64,000 bases of DNA from Duganella lactea (GCF_009857505.1 NZ_WWCP01000027.1:16009-80008), one strand, 5' to 3'; positions 19,668-31,054 are shown, counted from the first letter of the stretch. Made by a program: numbers and translations. Notes: generated by a model not told the origin, from the sequence alone.

Positions 19668-21950
19668 ATGAACCCACGCACACCGCTGCTCGCCGCCAGC
19701 CTCGCGCTCGGCCTCGGCCTCGTCCACGCCGCCCAGCCGGACGGCGCCGCGCCGCAACTGATGTCCGCCCCGGTCGCCATCGCCACACCGCAGGAAGGCG
19801 CCGGCCTGGTGGCCCGCCTGACCGCGCTCGACGCCCGCGCCGGCCTGACCACCGACTACGGCTTTCGCCTCGGCAGCCAGCACCCCGGCGTGGTCGGACA
19901 AAAAATCACCCGCGCCCAGCACACCTACAAGAACCTGCGCGTGTTCGGCTCCGAGGCGGTGGTGGTGACCAACGCCGCCGGCGACATCGTCAGCGTCTCC
20001 AGCGCCGACCGCCGCCCCGGCCTGGCGCCGCAGGCCAGCGCACCCGGCGGCATCGTGGCGCCCGCCGCCGCGACGCCGCCGGCCGACCTGACGCCGGCCC
20101 TGAGCGGCGACGAGGCCATCGCCCTGGCGGTGCAAAACGTCGCCCCCGGCGCCAGCCACCGCTGGCCGGCCAGCGCCGAGCTGCTGATCTACCCGGTGAT
20201 GCAGACGGTGCGCACCGCCGCCGCCGTCAACCAGCCGGCCGCGCAACTGAACGCGCTCGACCTCGAAGAGGTGGTGCAACGCTACGAACTGGCCTACCTG
20301 GTGCAACTACGCCTGGCGCGCGACGGCAAGGTGATCTACTACGACGTGGTGGTCGACGCCCGCAGCGGCGCCATCATCGCCAAATGGCCGGCGCTGCAAA
20401 CCGTCATCGGCAGCGGCCACAGCCAGTACAACGGCGTGGTGCCGATCAGCACCACGGCGACCGCCGGCGGCTTCCAGATGCGCGACCCGGCGCGCGGCAG
20501 CGGCGGCAAGTTCGGCGCCATGGCCATCACCAACGCCAACCACAGCTCGCCCAACAACCCCGACCCCGGCGCCGTCTACAGCCACACCGGCAACACCTGG
20601 GGCGACGGCCAGCAATACAACGGCGGCAGCACCACCGACGCCAACGGCCAGACCGCCGCCGTCAACGCGCTGTGGGGCCTGATGAACACCTACGACGCCC
20701 ACAAGAACGTGCTCGGCTGGCAAGCGCTGGACGGCAACAACACCGCCACCTACATCGCCGCCCACGTCGGCACCGCCTACGACAACGCCTTCTACGACGA
20801 CAGCTGCAAGTGCATGTACATCGGCGACGGCAACAGCTTCACCAGCCTGGGCGCGATCGACGTCATCGGCCACGAGATGTCGCACGGCGTCACCGCCGCC
20901 ACGGCCGACCTGATCTACGCCGGCGAATCGGGCGGCCTGAACGAATCGCACTCCGACATCGGCGGCGAAATGGTCAAGGCCTACGCGCGCGCCGGCGGCA
21001 CCGGCGCGCAGCTGCCGGCGACCGGCAACGACTGGATGATGGGCAAGGAAATCAGCCGCAGCGGCCAGCCGCTGCGCTGGATGTACAAGCCGAGCAAGGA
21101 CGGCAACAGCCCGGACGCGTGGAGCGCCGACCTGAAGAACCTGGACGTCCACTACTCCAGCGGCCCCAACAACCGCATGTTCTACTTCCTGTCGCAGGGT
21201 TCCAAGGCCGATCCGGCCAGCGAATACCACAGCCCCTACCTGACGCGCGCGCCGCTGGCGATGACCGGCATCGGCAACGACAAGGCCTACCGCATCTGGT
21301 TCAAGGCGCTGACCACCAAATTCACCGCCGCCACCAACTACGCCGACGCCCGCGGCAAAGTGCTGCAGGCGGCGCAGGAACTGTACGGCGCCGGCGCGCC
21401 GGAGGCCATCGCCGTGCAGCGCGCCTACGCGGCGATCAACGTCGGCGCCGACATCGACGAGGCGGGCGGCGGCGGTGACGGCGGCGAGGCCGTCGAGCGC
21501 GTGCGCAATGGCGGCTTCGAGGACGGCGTCAGCGGCTGGAGCGGCAGCACCGGCGTGATCAGCGCCCACAGCGGGCAGGCGCCCTACGAGGGGGCGCGCG
21601 TCGCCTGGCTGGGCGGCAATGGCCGCCGCGGCAGCGAGACGCTGACGCAGCAAGTACAAATCCCGGCCGGCGCCACCAGCGCGCAACTGAGCTTCGCGCT
21701 GCACCTCGACACCGCCGAAACCAGCAACACCGTCTACGACACGCTGACCGTGTCGCTGCGCCCCGCCAGCGGCGCGGCGGCCACGCTGGCCATCTACACC
21801 AACCTGACGCCGGCCACCGGCTACCAACTGCGCGGCTTCGACCTGCTGGCCTACCGGGGCCAGAGCGTGACGCTATCCTTCGCCATGCGCGAAGACCGCA
21901 GCAAGCAGACCTCCTTTGTGCTCGACAAAGTCAGCCTGCTGACCAAGTGA
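19668..21950 (+). CDS. Secreted thermolysin-like metalloprotease (M4)
   Basis: A 760-residue pre-pro-protease. Signal peptide (to VHAAQP), FTP/PepSY propeptide through about residue 240, then the M4 catalytic domain with zinc site HEMSH (H402, E403, H406) and the third ligand E426 in GGLNESHSD. A substrate-binding VHYSSGPNNRMFYFLS segment with NNR is conserved. From about residue 610 a C-terminal beta-sandwich (VRNGGFEDGVSGWSGST...) resembles PPC/carbohydrate-binding modules that are often cleaved off after export. It provides external proteolysis, like the M64 gene. GGAGG before the ATG supports the start. Confidence 0.94.
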   Translation: MNPRTPLLAASLALGLGLVHAAQPDGAAPQLMSAPVAIATPQEGAGLVARLTALDARAGLTTDYGFRLGSQHPGVVGQKITRAQHTYKNLRVFGSEAVVVTNAAGDIVSVSSADRRPGLAPQASAPGGIVAPAAATPPADLTPALSGDEAIALAVQNVAPGASHRWPASAELLIYPVMQTVRTAAAVNQPAAQLNALDLEEVVQRYELAYLVQLRLARDGKVIYYDVVVDARSGAIIAKWPALQTVIGSGHSQYNGVVPISTTATAGGFQMRDPARGSGGKFGAMAITNANHSSPNNPDPGAVYSHTGNTWGDGQQYNGGSTTDANGQTAAVNALWGLMNTYDAHKNVLGWQALDGNNTATYIAAHVGTAYDNAFYDDSCKCMYIGDGNSFTSLGAIDVIGHEMSHGVTAATADLIYAGESGGLNESHSDIGGEMVKAYARAGGTGAQLPATGNDWMMGKEISRSGQPLRWMYKPSKDGNSPDAWSADLKNLDVHYSSGPNNRMFYFLSQGSKADPASEYHSPYLTRAPLAMTGIGNDKAYRIWFKALTTKFTAATNYADARGKVLQAAQELYGAGAPEAIAVQRAYAAINVGADIDEAGGGGDGGEAVERVRNGGFEDGVSGWSGSTGVISAHSGQAPYEGARVAWLGGNGRRGSETLTQQVQIPAGATSAQLSFALHLDTAETSNTVYDTLTVSLRPASGAAATLAIYTNLTPATGYQLRGFDLLAYRGQSVTLSFAMREDRSKQTSFVLDKVSLLTK

Positions 21951-23552
21951 CTAGCGCAGCGACACGAACACCGGGTTCGAATAGAACCACAGGCTGCCGT
22001 AATTGCGGTCGTTGATCGCGTTGAAGCGTTGCGTGTCGTCGGTGGTGCTGGTGCGCTGGTCGGCCAGCGGCTCGCCGTTGGCCGTCAGGCCGGCGACATC
22101 GGTGCCCAGATTGGTGCCGCGCAGGCGGAAGTACTGGTTCCTGGTCGCCGTGGTCTCGAAGGTCACGCTGGAATAGCCATCCGCATCGACCTTCCAGTCA
22201 GCCGCCGTGAAGCGCTTGACCACGCGCGTGCTGGCGTTGGTGGCGACGTTGTAGGCCGCGCTGCCCGGCTGCGCCTTGGTGCCGACATCGCCGGCGATCA
22301 GATCGACGTGATCGACCACCGGCTTGACGTTGGCCGCCGTGCCGCTGTCGACCGGCTTCTCGTAATTGTTTTTGGCCGGCGACTTGAAGCGCATGGTGAT
22401 GGTCACCTTGTCGCCGCTGGCCACTTTCAGCTCGCCGCCCATCTCCTTGCGATCATCCTTGCTGGCCAGGTTGAAATCGAGCGCGTTGATCAAATCGCCA
22501 TAGACCGAGAACATCTTGCCCGAGCGCAGACCAAGCAGCAAGTCACGGGTGGCCGGCTTGCCGGTGCTGCTGTTGAACACATAGTTCTTCGCATACTCGC
22601 CGGGGAGATAGCCGCTGCTGTTACGGCCAACGATCTTGAAGTGGGTGTCCGAGTCGGTCAGGTTCCAGATACGACGGCCCTCGCCCAGCAGCGCGTCCCA
22701 CGGGCCACCCAACTTGGCCACCACATAATCGACACCGCCATACACGCGCAGCAGCGCATTGTCGTCGGTGTAGGCAGCGGTGTAACCGCCACGGTCCGGC
22801 TCCATCTGATTGCCGACCATGCCTTCGATGGCAAACACGATGTCCGGCGCCAGATCGTTGAAGGCGCGGAAGTCGGCGATGCTGTAGCTGCCCTTGTTGC
22901 GCGACGGGTGATTGATCACCGCATAGCTGCTGTCAGGATAATTGGTCTTCAGCCAGCTGATCGCCTGCAGCGCATCGGCGGCGCTCTTGTTGTAGCGCGT
23001 CTCGCCGTACTTCGCCTTCCACGCCGTCACGTCGGCCGCATCGAACATCGCCGGGTCGCGCGTGGTGAACAGATACTCGAACTCCTTGACACCCTTGACG
23101 CTCGTGTTGGCGCCGTCAAACAGGCCGATGCCGATATGGTCATGCGTCGGCATGTCCCACTCGAAGCCGGAGAAAATCAGCTTGTCGGCATACGTGCCCG
23201 CCGCCTGCAGCGCCTGCACGCGCGGCAGCTCATAGCGCTCCATGCCCAGCGACATCGGAATCTGCGCCGGCAGCAGCGTGCCTTTTTCGTCGCGGGTCGA
23301 GACGCGCAGGTGGTTGCTCACCGCCATCCAGTCCAGGCCATAGCTGGTGAACGCCTTGCTGAGAATCTTGTCCAGCGTCTGGCTGACGTCAGCGTCGGCC
23401 GACTGCGTGGTGTGGGTGTGCAGATCACCGGCGATCCAGCGGCCCGCCGGCAGCGGTGGCACGCTGCTCACCGGATCGTTATCGCCGCCGCAGGCAACGA
23501 CGACCAGCGCGATGGCGATGGCGGAAGGGATCAACAATTTTTTGAGCGACAT
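21951..23552 (-). CDS. PHP-domain-like lipoprotein
   Basis: A 533-residue lipoprotein with lipobox LVVVACGG (Cys after a hydrophobic signal; ATG at 23552). After a Pro-rich linker it reads AGDLHTHTTQSADA, the first motif of PHP-type phosphoesterases. WMAVSNHLRVS, GFEWDMPTHDHIGI, AVINHPSR and LTDSDTH supply the further His/Asp metal ligands. A C-terminal beta-rich region follows. A metal-dependent phosphoesterase anchored in the envelope is the likely activity; the substrate is unknown. It converges with the M4 protease gene with no gap. Confidence 0.75.
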   Translation of the reverse strand: MSLKKLLIPSAIAIALVVVACGGDNDPVSSVPPLPAGRWIAGDLHTHTTQSADADVSQTLDKILSKAFTSYGLDWMAVSNHLRVSTRDEKGTLLPAQIPMSLGMERYELPRVQALQAAGTYADKLIFSGFEWDMPTHDHIGIGLFDGANTSVKGVKEFEYLFTTRDPAMFDAADVTAWKAKYGETRYNKSAADALQAISWLKTNYPDSSYAVINHPSRNKGSYSIADFRAFNDLAPDIVFAIEGMVGNQMEPDRGGYTAAYTDDNALLRVYGGVDYVVAKLGGPWDALLGEGRRIWNLTDSDTHFKIVGRNSSGYLPGEYAKNYVFNSSTGKPATRDLLLGLRSGKMFSVYGDLINALDFNLASKDDRKEMGGELKVASGDKVTITMRFKSPAKNNYEKPVDSGTAANVKPVVDHVDLIAGDVGTKAQPGSAAYNVATNASTRVVKRFTAADWKVDADGYSSVTFETTATRNQYFRLRGTNLGTDVAGLTANGEPLADQRTSTTDDTQRFNAINDRNYGSLWFYSNPVFVSLR

Positions 23553-23662
23553 GGCAACATCCTGAAAGGGGGAAGAAAAACGAGACGGCAATGTAGCATT
23601 CGCGTATGACCAGCCGATGACCTGCTATCATCGAAGGCTATGCACACCATCAGGATATAAAA

Positions 23663-24889
23663 ATGACTATTGGCGGAAAGACCATAGAACAAGCACTGGC
23701 CACACTGTCCGACATGACGGCGGGCGCGATCCCTATCGGCAAGGACGAACACCTGGCGCGCATCGCCCGCGCGCAGGCCCATATGCGGGCGCAGGGCATC
23801 GCCGCGATCTACATCAACGCCGGCGCCAACCTGACCTACTTCACCGGCACCAAATGGCACGCCAGCGAACGCATGGTCGGCGCCATTCTGCCGGCGCAAG
23901 GCGCGGTCGAATACATCGCGCCGGCGTTCGAGGAAAGCACGCTCAAAGACTTCATGCTGGTCGATGGCGACGTCAACTGCTGGGATGAACACGAAAGCCC
24001 GTACGCGCTGTTCATCGCTGTGCTCAAACGCATGGGTATCGCGCCGAATGCCGCACAACCGCCGCGCGTCGGCATCTGCGAAAGCGCCGCCTTCTTCATC
24101 TACGACGGCATCCGTCCGCTGGCGGACGGCTACGCGCTGGAGAACGCGCGCGCGGTGACCGCGCACTGCCGCACACGCAAATCGGCCGCCGAAATCGCCC
24201 TGATGCAGCGCGCCAAGGACATGACGCTGGCGGTGCACATCGCCACCGCCAGCATGCTGCGCGAAGGCATCACCACCAAGGAAGTGGAAGACTTCATCGA
24301 CCGCGCGCACCGCAAGGTCGGCGCGGCGGCCGGCTCGTATTTCGTCATCGTGCTGTTCGGCGAAGCCACCGCCTACCCGCACGGCGTCAGCTACGTGCAG
24401 ACGCTCAAGGCCGGCGACACGGTGCTGATCGACACCGGCTGCAAGCTGCACAACTACATCTCCGACATCACCCGCACTTACGTCTACGGCCCGATCAGCG
24501 AGCGCCAGCGCTCTGTCTGGAACAGCGAAAAGAAAGCGCAGGCCGCCGCCTTCGCCGCCGCGCAACTGGGCGTGCCGTGCGAGCAGGTGGACGCCGCCGC
24601 CCGGCGCGCGCTGGAGGAGGACGGCTTCGGCCCCGGCTACAAGCTGCCCGGCCTGCCGCACCGCACCGGCCACGGCATCGGCCTCGACATCCACGAATGG
24701 CCCTACCTGGTGGGCGGCGACAGCACCCCGCTGGACGTCGGCATGTGCTTCTCCAACGAACCGATGATCTGCATTCCCGGCGAATTCGGCGTGCGCCACG
24801 AAGACCACTTCTACATGACGGCGCAAGGTCCCAAATGGTTCACCGAACCGGCCCACAGCATCGACGACCCGTTCGGCCTCAAGCGCTAA
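23663..24889 (+). CDS. M24-family Xaa-Pro peptidase
   Basis: A 408-residue pita-bread metallopeptidase. The N-terminal creatinase-like domain (ARAQAHMRAQGIAAIYINAG) is followed by the catalytic domain with metal ligands DTGCKLHNYISDITRT (two Asp), HRTGHGIG (His), NEPMI (Glu) and RHEDHFYMT (Glu). This set fits prolidase/aminopeptidase P-type enzymes. No signal peptide, so it is cytoplasmic. It may process peptides taken up after external proteolysis. It ends 12 bases before the second 91-bp palindrome. Confidence 0.88.
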   Translation: MTIGGKTIEQALATLSDMTAGAIPIGKDEHLARIARAQAHMRAQGIAAIYINAGANLTYFTGTKWHASERMVGAILPAQGAVEYIAPAFEESTLKDFMLVDGDVNCWDEHESPYALFIAVLKRMGIAPNAAQPPRVGICESAAFFIYDGIRPLADGYALENARAVTAHCRTRKSAAEIALMQRAKDMTLAVHIATASMLREGITTKEVEDFIDRAHRKVGAAAGSYFVIVLFGEATAYPHGVSYVQTLKAGDTVLIDTGCKLHNYISDITRTYVYGPISERQRSVWNSEKKAQAAAFAAAQLGVPCEQVDAAARRALEEDGFGPGYKLPGLPHRTGHGIGLDIHEWPYLVGGDSTPLDVGMCFSNEPMICIPGEFGVRHEDHFYMTAQGPKWFTEPAHSIDDPFGLKR

Positions 24890-24901
24890 GCCCCCAGCGT
24901 C

Positions 24902-24992
24902 AAAACCCGGTGTCAGGTCTGACAATCGCACACGGGCTCAACTGCTACGCAGTTGAGCCCGTGTGCGATTGTCAGACCTGACACCGGGTTTT
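24902..24992. repeat. 91-bp perfect palindrome, bidirectional terminator, copy 2
   Basis: Again 44-bp perfect arms (24902-24945, 24949-24992) around tac. It lies between the convergent M24 and paaZ genes and ends within the paaZ stop codon. It differs from copy 1 at a few positions (for example GGGCTC for GGCCTC and AATCG for AAAAG), each compensated in the opposite arm. A- and T-runs at the ends make it a terminator in both directions. Confidence 0.9.
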
Positions 24993-27033
24993 ATGTCCGC
25001 TTCATCACCAGCGTCAGGATGTCGTAACTAGCGACCAGTTCGTCGCGCTGGTTGGTGATCTGCACTTCCCAGGCGACCACGCCCTGGCCGACGCCTTTGT
25101 CGTCGGTGCGGTTGCGGTCGACCTTGCGCTTGCAGGTCAGGCGCGCGCGGATGGTGTCGCCGATCGCCACCGGCGTGATGAAGCGCAGATTATCCAGGCC
25201 GTAGTTGGCCAGCACCGGCCCCGGCGCCGGCGATACGAACAGCCCGGCCGCCGCCGACAGCACGAAGTAGCCGTGCGCGATGCGCTGGCCAAATTGCGTG
25301 TCTTTCGCCGCCACCTCGTCGAAGTGCATGTAGAAGTAGTCGCCCGAGACGCCGCCGAAGTTGACGATGTCGGCCTCGCTGACGGTGCGGCGGTGCGTCA
25401 GCAGCGAGTCGCCGATCGCCAGATCCTCGAAATGTTTGCGGAACGGGTGCACGTCGCTCTCTTGCACCGCCGCGCCGCGCACGTATTCGCCGGTGACCGC
25501 CGCCAGCATCGTCGGCGAGCCTTGCAGCGCCGCCCGTTGCAGGAAGTGGCGTACCGCGCGGATGCCGCCCAGCTCCTCGCCGCCGCCGGCGCGTCCCGGC
25601 CCGCCGTGCTTCAGTTGCGGCAGCGGCGAGCCGTGGCCGGTGGAGTCCACCGCCGCCTCGCGCTCCAGCACCAGCACCCGGCCGTGCGAGGCGGCCGCCA
25701 TCGGCACCGCGTAGGCGGCGATGGCCGGTTCCTTCGTCACCAGCGTCGATACCAGCGAACCCTTGCCGCGCGCGGCCAGCGCCAGCGCCTCGTCGATGCC
25801 GTTGTAGCTGATGATGGTGCTGACCGGGCCAAACGCCTCGACGTCGTGTACCGCGTCGTTGCGCTGGCCGTCGCGGCACAGCAGCAGCGTCGGCGCGAAG
25901 AAGGCGCCGTCGGCCACGCCCTCGCCCACCGGCTTGAAGCCGTCGCCGGCGCCGAACAGCACTTCGTTGCCACGCGCGAGTTGTTCGACGCGTTCGGCGA
26001 CATCGCGCTGCTGGTCGCGCGAGGCCAGCGCGCCCATGCGCACGCCCTCCACCGACGGATCGCCGACGCTGACTTTCGCCAGCCGCTCGCGCAGCCGCGT
26101 GCCGACCGCGTCCACCATCTTTTCCGGCACGATGATGCGGCGGATCGCGGTGCATTTCTGCCCCGCCTTGCCGGTCATTTCGCGCGCCACCTCTTTGACG
26201 AACAGGTCGAACTCCACGTCGTCGGGCGTGACGTCCGGCGCCAGGATGGCGCAGTTGAGCGAGTCCGCTTCGGCGGTGAACGGCACCGAATTGGCGATCA
26301 GGTTGCGGTTGACGCGCAGCCTGGCCGCCGTGTCGGCGGAACCGGTGAAGGTGACGACGTCCGCGCCGTTCAGGCGGTCCAGCAGATCGCCGGTGCCGCC
26401 GATCACCAGTTGCAGCGCGCCTTGCGGCAGCAGGCCGGATTCGTGCATCATGCGCACCAGCGCTTCGGTCAGATAGCTGGTGGCGGTGGCCGGCTTGCCG
26501 ATGCACGGCATGGCGGCCAGAAAGCTCGGCGCGAATTTTTCCAGCAAACCCCAGATCGGGAAGTTGAAGGCGTTGATGTGCACCGCCAGCCCGCCGCGCG
26601 GCACCAGGATGTGGGTGCCGGCGAAGCCGCCGTTCTTCCCCAGCGCCATGGCCGGGCCTTCGTGCAGCACGTTGGACGACGGCAGCTCGCGGCTGCCCAT
26701 GCTGGCGTAGGCGAACAGCGTGCCGGTGCCGCCTTCAATGTCGACCCAGCTGTCGGCGCGGGTGGCGCCGGTCTGGTGGGAGATGGCGTACAGCTCCTCC
26801 TTGCGGTTCAGCAGATAGAGCGCGAGCGCCTTCAGACGCTGCGCGCGCTGCTGAAAGTTCAGTTGCATCAGCGCCGGGATGCCGGTCTTGCGGGCGTAAG
26901 TGGTGGCCTCGTCGAAGTCGATCCGGTCGGCGTGCGTGTGGTGGATGACGGCGCCGGTCAAGGCGCTGTGCAGCGGCGCGGCGGCCTCGCTGCCGATCCA
27001 GCGTCCGGCGATAAAGCTTTGCAGAGTGGTCAT
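24991..27033 (-). CDS. paaZ: Bifunctional oxepin-CoA hydrolase / semialdehyde dehydrogenase
   Basis: A 680-residue fusion that opens the oxepin-CoA ring and oxidises the resulting aldehyde in phenylacetate catabolism. The N-terminal aldehyde dehydrogenase (to about 520) shows FTGSADTAARLR, EADSLNC (general-base Glu) and GQKCTAIRR (catalytic Cys). The C-terminal R-hydratase (MaoC-like hot-dog) shows YFYMHFDEVAAKDTQFGQRI with AHGYFVLS. Last gene of the leftward paa operon. GGAGACAGT precedes the ATG. Confidence 0.95.
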   Translation of the reverse strand: MTTLQSFIAGRWIGSEAAAPLHSALTGAVIHHTHADRIDFDEATTYARKTGIPALMQLNFQQRAQRLKALALYLLNRKEELYAISHQTGATRADSWVDIEGGTGTLFAYASMGSRELPSSNVLHEGPAMALGKNGGFAGTHILVPRGGLAVHINAFNFPIWGLLEKFAPSFLAAMPCIGKPATATSYLTEALVRMMHESGLLPQGALQLVIGGTGDLLDRLNGADVVTFTGSADTAARLRVNRNLIANSVPFTAEADSLNCAILAPDVTPDDVEFDLFVKEVAREMTGKAGQKCTAIRRIIVPEKMVDAVGTRLRERLAKVSVGDPSVEGVRMGALASRDQQRDVAERVEQLARGNEVLFGAGDGFKPVGEGVADGAFFAPTLLLCRDGQRNDAVHDVEAFGPVSTIISYNGIDEALALAARGKGSLVSTLVTKEPAIAAYAVPMAAASHGRVLVLEREAAVDSTGHGSPLPQLKHGGPGRAGGGEELGGIRAVRHFLQRAALQGSPTMLAAVTGEYVRGAAVQESDVHPFRKHFEDLAIGDSLLTHRRTVSEADIVNFGGVSGDYFYMHFDEVAAKDTQFGQRIAHGYFVLSAAAGLFVSPAPGPVLANYGLDNLRFITPVAIGDTIRARLTCKRKVDRNRTDDKGVGQGVVAWEVQITNQRDELVASYDILTLVMKRT

Positions 27034-27057
27034 ACTGTCTCCGTTGATTAGGCTGAA

Positions 27058-27669
27058 TTATGCTGAGGCGTTCTTGTGCAGATGCAGCGGCAGCGCGCTG
27101 TCCCATTCGATGCGTTGGCGGTCCGGCTCCGGCGCGGTCAGCGCTTCGGTTTCGCGCATGGTCCGCAGCGAGCGCACGGCCAGCTCCTGGTACTGCGCGG
27201 TGCCGCCGGATTTCCATGCGATTTCATCGTCGCGCAGTTCGCGCGCGACCTTGGCGGGGGAACCCATCGCCAGGCTGCGTGGCGGGATCTCCATGCCGGC
27301 ACGGACGAAGCTCATGGCGGCGACGATGCTGTCCTCGCCCACCACCGCGTTGTCCATGATGACGGCGTTCATGCCGACCAGCGCGTTGCGTCCGATGCGG
27401 CAGCCATGCAGCACCGCGCCGTGGCCGATGTGGCCATCGCGCCCGACCACGGTGTCGGCGCCGGGGAAGCCGTGCATCACGCAGGTGTCCTGCAGATTGG
27501 CGCCTTCCTCCAGCACCAGCCGGCCAAAGTCGCCGCGCAGCGCGGCTAGCGGGCCGACGTAGCAGCGCGGGCCGACAATCACGTCGCCGATCAGCACCGC
27601 GCTGGGATGCACGTAGGCGCTCGGATCGACCACCGGAGTGACGCCATTGATTTCGTAAACCTTCACCAT
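27058..27669 (-). CDS. paaY: PaaY, gamma-carbonic-anhydrase-fold thioesterase
   Basis: A 203-residue left-handed beta-helix protein with hexapeptide repeats (YVHPSAVLIGDVIVGPRCYV, GRNALVGMNAVIMDNAVVGE). Family members are thioesterases that remove dead-end CoA esters formed during phenylacetate breakdown. The His ligands for a metal (GHIGHGAVLHGC) are present. It lies between paaK and paaZ, 24 bases before the latter, which confirms the name. Confidence 0.92.
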   Translation of the reverse strand: MVKVYEINGVTPVVDPSAYVHPSAVLIGDVIVGPRCYVGPLAALRGDFGRLVLEEGANLQDTCVMHGFPGADTVVGRDGHIGHGAVLHGCRIGRNALVGMNAVIMDNAVVGEDSIVAAMSFVRAGMEIPPRSLAMGSPAKVARELRDDEIAWKSGGTAQYQELAVRSLRTMRETEALTAPEPDRQRIEWDSALPLHLHKNASA

Positions 27670-27720
27670 ATCCGCTCCGTTGTCGTGTGCGTTGTCGTGT
27701 GATTTATGCGCGCTCGATAA

Positions 27721-29034
<1,314 letters not shown>

Positions 29035-29048
29035 CGGATGCCTCCTTG

Positions 29049-29480
29049 TTAGATGACTTCACCGCTGACGCGGTGCGATTTTCCGCGAAACAGCGCGATC
29101 ATGCGGCCATCCTGGTTGCGGACCTCGACGTCGTAGACGCCGGTTTTTCCGGCCAGCGCTTGTTCCGTCGCGGTGGCGGTCAGCAGATCGCCTTCGCGGC
29201 CGGGCGCCAGATAGTCGATGGTGCAGCCGGCGCCCACGGTGACGAGGTTATGGCTGTTGCAGGCGAAGGCGAAAGCGCTGTCGGCCAGCGCGAAAATGAA
29301 ACCGCCGTGGCAGCTGGCGTGGCCGTTCAGCATATCGGGACGCACCGGCATCGACATGCGCGCGGCGCCGGGCGCGATGGCATCCAGCGTCATGCCCAGC
29401 GACTGCGAGGCCGGATCGCGCGCAAACATCGCCGCGCCCACCGCCTCGGCCAGCGCCTGCGGGTCGGTCGGCTTATTCAT
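29049..29480 (-). CDS. paaI: Hydroxyphenylacetyl-CoA thioesterase
   Basis: A 143-residue hot-dog thioesterase. The conserved MLNGHASCHGGFIFALADSA segment carries the PaaI motif (N-G-x-x-x-x-GG-x-x-F-x-L-A-D-x-A). The start at MNKPTDPQALAEA is chosen on a GGAGG site about nine bases upstream; the gene overlaps the end of paaH by eight bases. It releases CoA from stalled intermediates. Confidence 0.94.
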   Translation of the reverse strand: MNKPTDPQALAEAVGAAMFARDPASQSLGMTLDAIAPGAARMSMPVRPDMLNGHASCHGGFIFALADSAFAFACNSHNLVTVGAGCTIDYLAPGREGDLLTATATEQALAGKTGVYDVEVRNQDGRMIALFRGKSHRVSGEVI

Positions 29481-31053
29481 GGAAGCGCCCTCCGCCCGCC
29501 TGCTTGCGGCGCAACAGCGGCGATACCCGGTAGCGGTCCTCGCCATAGCTGGCCGCCAGATTGGCCAGCACGCGCACGACGTGTTCGATGCCGATGGCGT
29601 CCGCCCACGCCAGCGGGCCGCGCGGGTAGTTGACGCCTTTTTGCATCGCGATGTCGGCGGCGGCGGCGCTGCACACGCCTTGATTGACCGCGTCCGCCGC
29701 CTCGTTGGCCAGCATGGCGACGGTGCGCATGACCGCCATGCCCGGCACGTCGTCCAGCCGCGTGACGGTGAAGCCGGCCGCTTGCAGCAGGCCGACCACG
29801 GCGTCGCAGGCCGCCGGCGCGCACTGGTCGCCGCGGGCAATGGCGATGCGCTTGGCGGCGGCGTAGTCCAGCGCCAGGTCGAACAGCACGGTATCCGGAT
29901 GGTTGTTGTCGCGCGCGCGCTGGGTGGCGCTGCGGCCGTCCGTCAGGTAGACGGCGGCGCCGCTGCAATGGAAGGCCGGCGCATCATCGTGCGGGCCGGC
30001 GTGACGAATGGTCTCCGGCGTGGTGCGATGCGAAATCGCGATGCCGGCCGCGCGCAGACGGGTCGCCAGCGCATCGGCCACCGCACCGCCCACGGCATGC
30101 GATACCATTCCCTGCTCGATCGTGTAGCTGACATATTCCGGCTTCGGCTGCGGCGCTTCCGATTGCGCCTGCGGCGTGGCGGCGCCATCGTCATAGCGGT
30201 AGCAGCCGCGCCCCGCCTTGCGGCCGAGGAAGCCGGCGTTGACCATTTCCTGTTGCAGCACCGATGGCGTAAAGCGCGGATCGCCGAAGTAGGCATTAAA
30301 GACCGACTGCGTGACGGCGAAGTTGACGTCATGCCCGATCAGGTCCATCAACTCGAAAGGCCCCATGCGGAAGCCGCCCGCCTCGCGCATCACCGCGTCG
30401 ATGGTGGCCGCGTCGGCCGCCTGCTCGCTCAGCAAGCGCCAGCCCTCGGCGTAAAACGGCCGCGCCACGCGGTTGACGATGAAGCCCGGCGTGGACTTGG
30501 CGTGCACCGGATTCTTGCCCCACGCGGCGGCGGTGTCGTACACCGTCTGCGCGACGGCGGCGTCGGTGGCGAGACCGCTGACCACTTCGCACAGCGCCAT
30601 CAGCGGCACCGGATTAAAGAAGTGCATGCCCACCAGCCGCCCCGGCACACGCAGACCCGCCGCGATCGCGGTGACCGAGATTGACGAGGTATTGGTGGCC
30701 AGAATGCAGTCATCGGCGACGATGTCCTCCAGCTGCGCGAACAGCGCGCGCTTGGCCTCCAGGTTCTCGACGATGGCCTCCACCACCAGCCCCGCGCCGG
30801 CCACGTCGGCGGGCGTGACGGCCGCCCGCAGGCGGGCGATGGCGGCCGCGCACGCCACCGCGTCCATGCGCTGCTTGGCGACCAGCTTGTTCAGCGCCGC
30901 CGCGATATCGGATATCGCCTTGGCCACGGCGTCCGGACGAGTGTCGTACAAACACACCGTGTAGCCGGCCACCGCCGCCACCTGCGCGATGCCCGCCCCC
31001 ATGGCGCCGCTGCCGATGACGGCGACCGCGCGTTCCCTGCTCAGCGCCGCCAT
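29473..31053 (-). CDS. paaH: 3-hydroxyadipyl-CoA dehydrogenase
   Basis: A 526-residue NAD+-dependent dehydrogenase. An N-terminal Rossmann domain (VAVIGSGAMGAGIAQVAA) is followed by the HAD catalytic region (NTSSISVTAIAAGL, GMHFFNPVPLMALCEVV, HAKSTPGFIVNRV) and a duplicated C-terminal domain, the usual long PaaH layout. ATG at 31053 (MAALSRERA) gives the conserved N-terminus. One base separates it from paaG. Confidence 0.95.
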   Translation of the reverse strand: MAALSRERAVAVIGSGAMGAGIAQVAAVAGYTVCLYDTRPDAVAKAISDIAAALNKLVAKQRMDAVACAAAIARLRAAVTPADVAGAGLVVEAIVENLEAKRALFAQLEDIVADDCILATNTSSISVTAIAAGLRVPGRLVGMHFFNPVPLMALCEVVSGLATDAAVAQTVYDTAAAWGKNPVHAKSTPGFIVNRVARPFYAEGWRLLSEQAADAATIDAVMREAGGFRMGPFELMDLIGHDVNFAVTQSVFNAYFGDPRFTPSVLQQEMVNAGFLGRKAGRGCYRYDDGAATPQAQSEAPQPKPEYVSYTIEQGMVSHAVGGAVADALATRLRAAGIAISHRTTPETIRHAGPHDDAPAFHCSGAAVYLTDGRSATQRARDNNHPDTVLFDLALDYAAAKRIAIARGDQCAPAACDAVVGLLQAAGFTVTRLDDVPGMAVMRTVAMLANEAADAVNQGVCSAAAADIAMQKGVNYPRGPLAWADAIGIEHVVRVLANLAASYGEDRYRVSPLLRRKQAGGGRFHE

Positions 31054-31054
31054 C

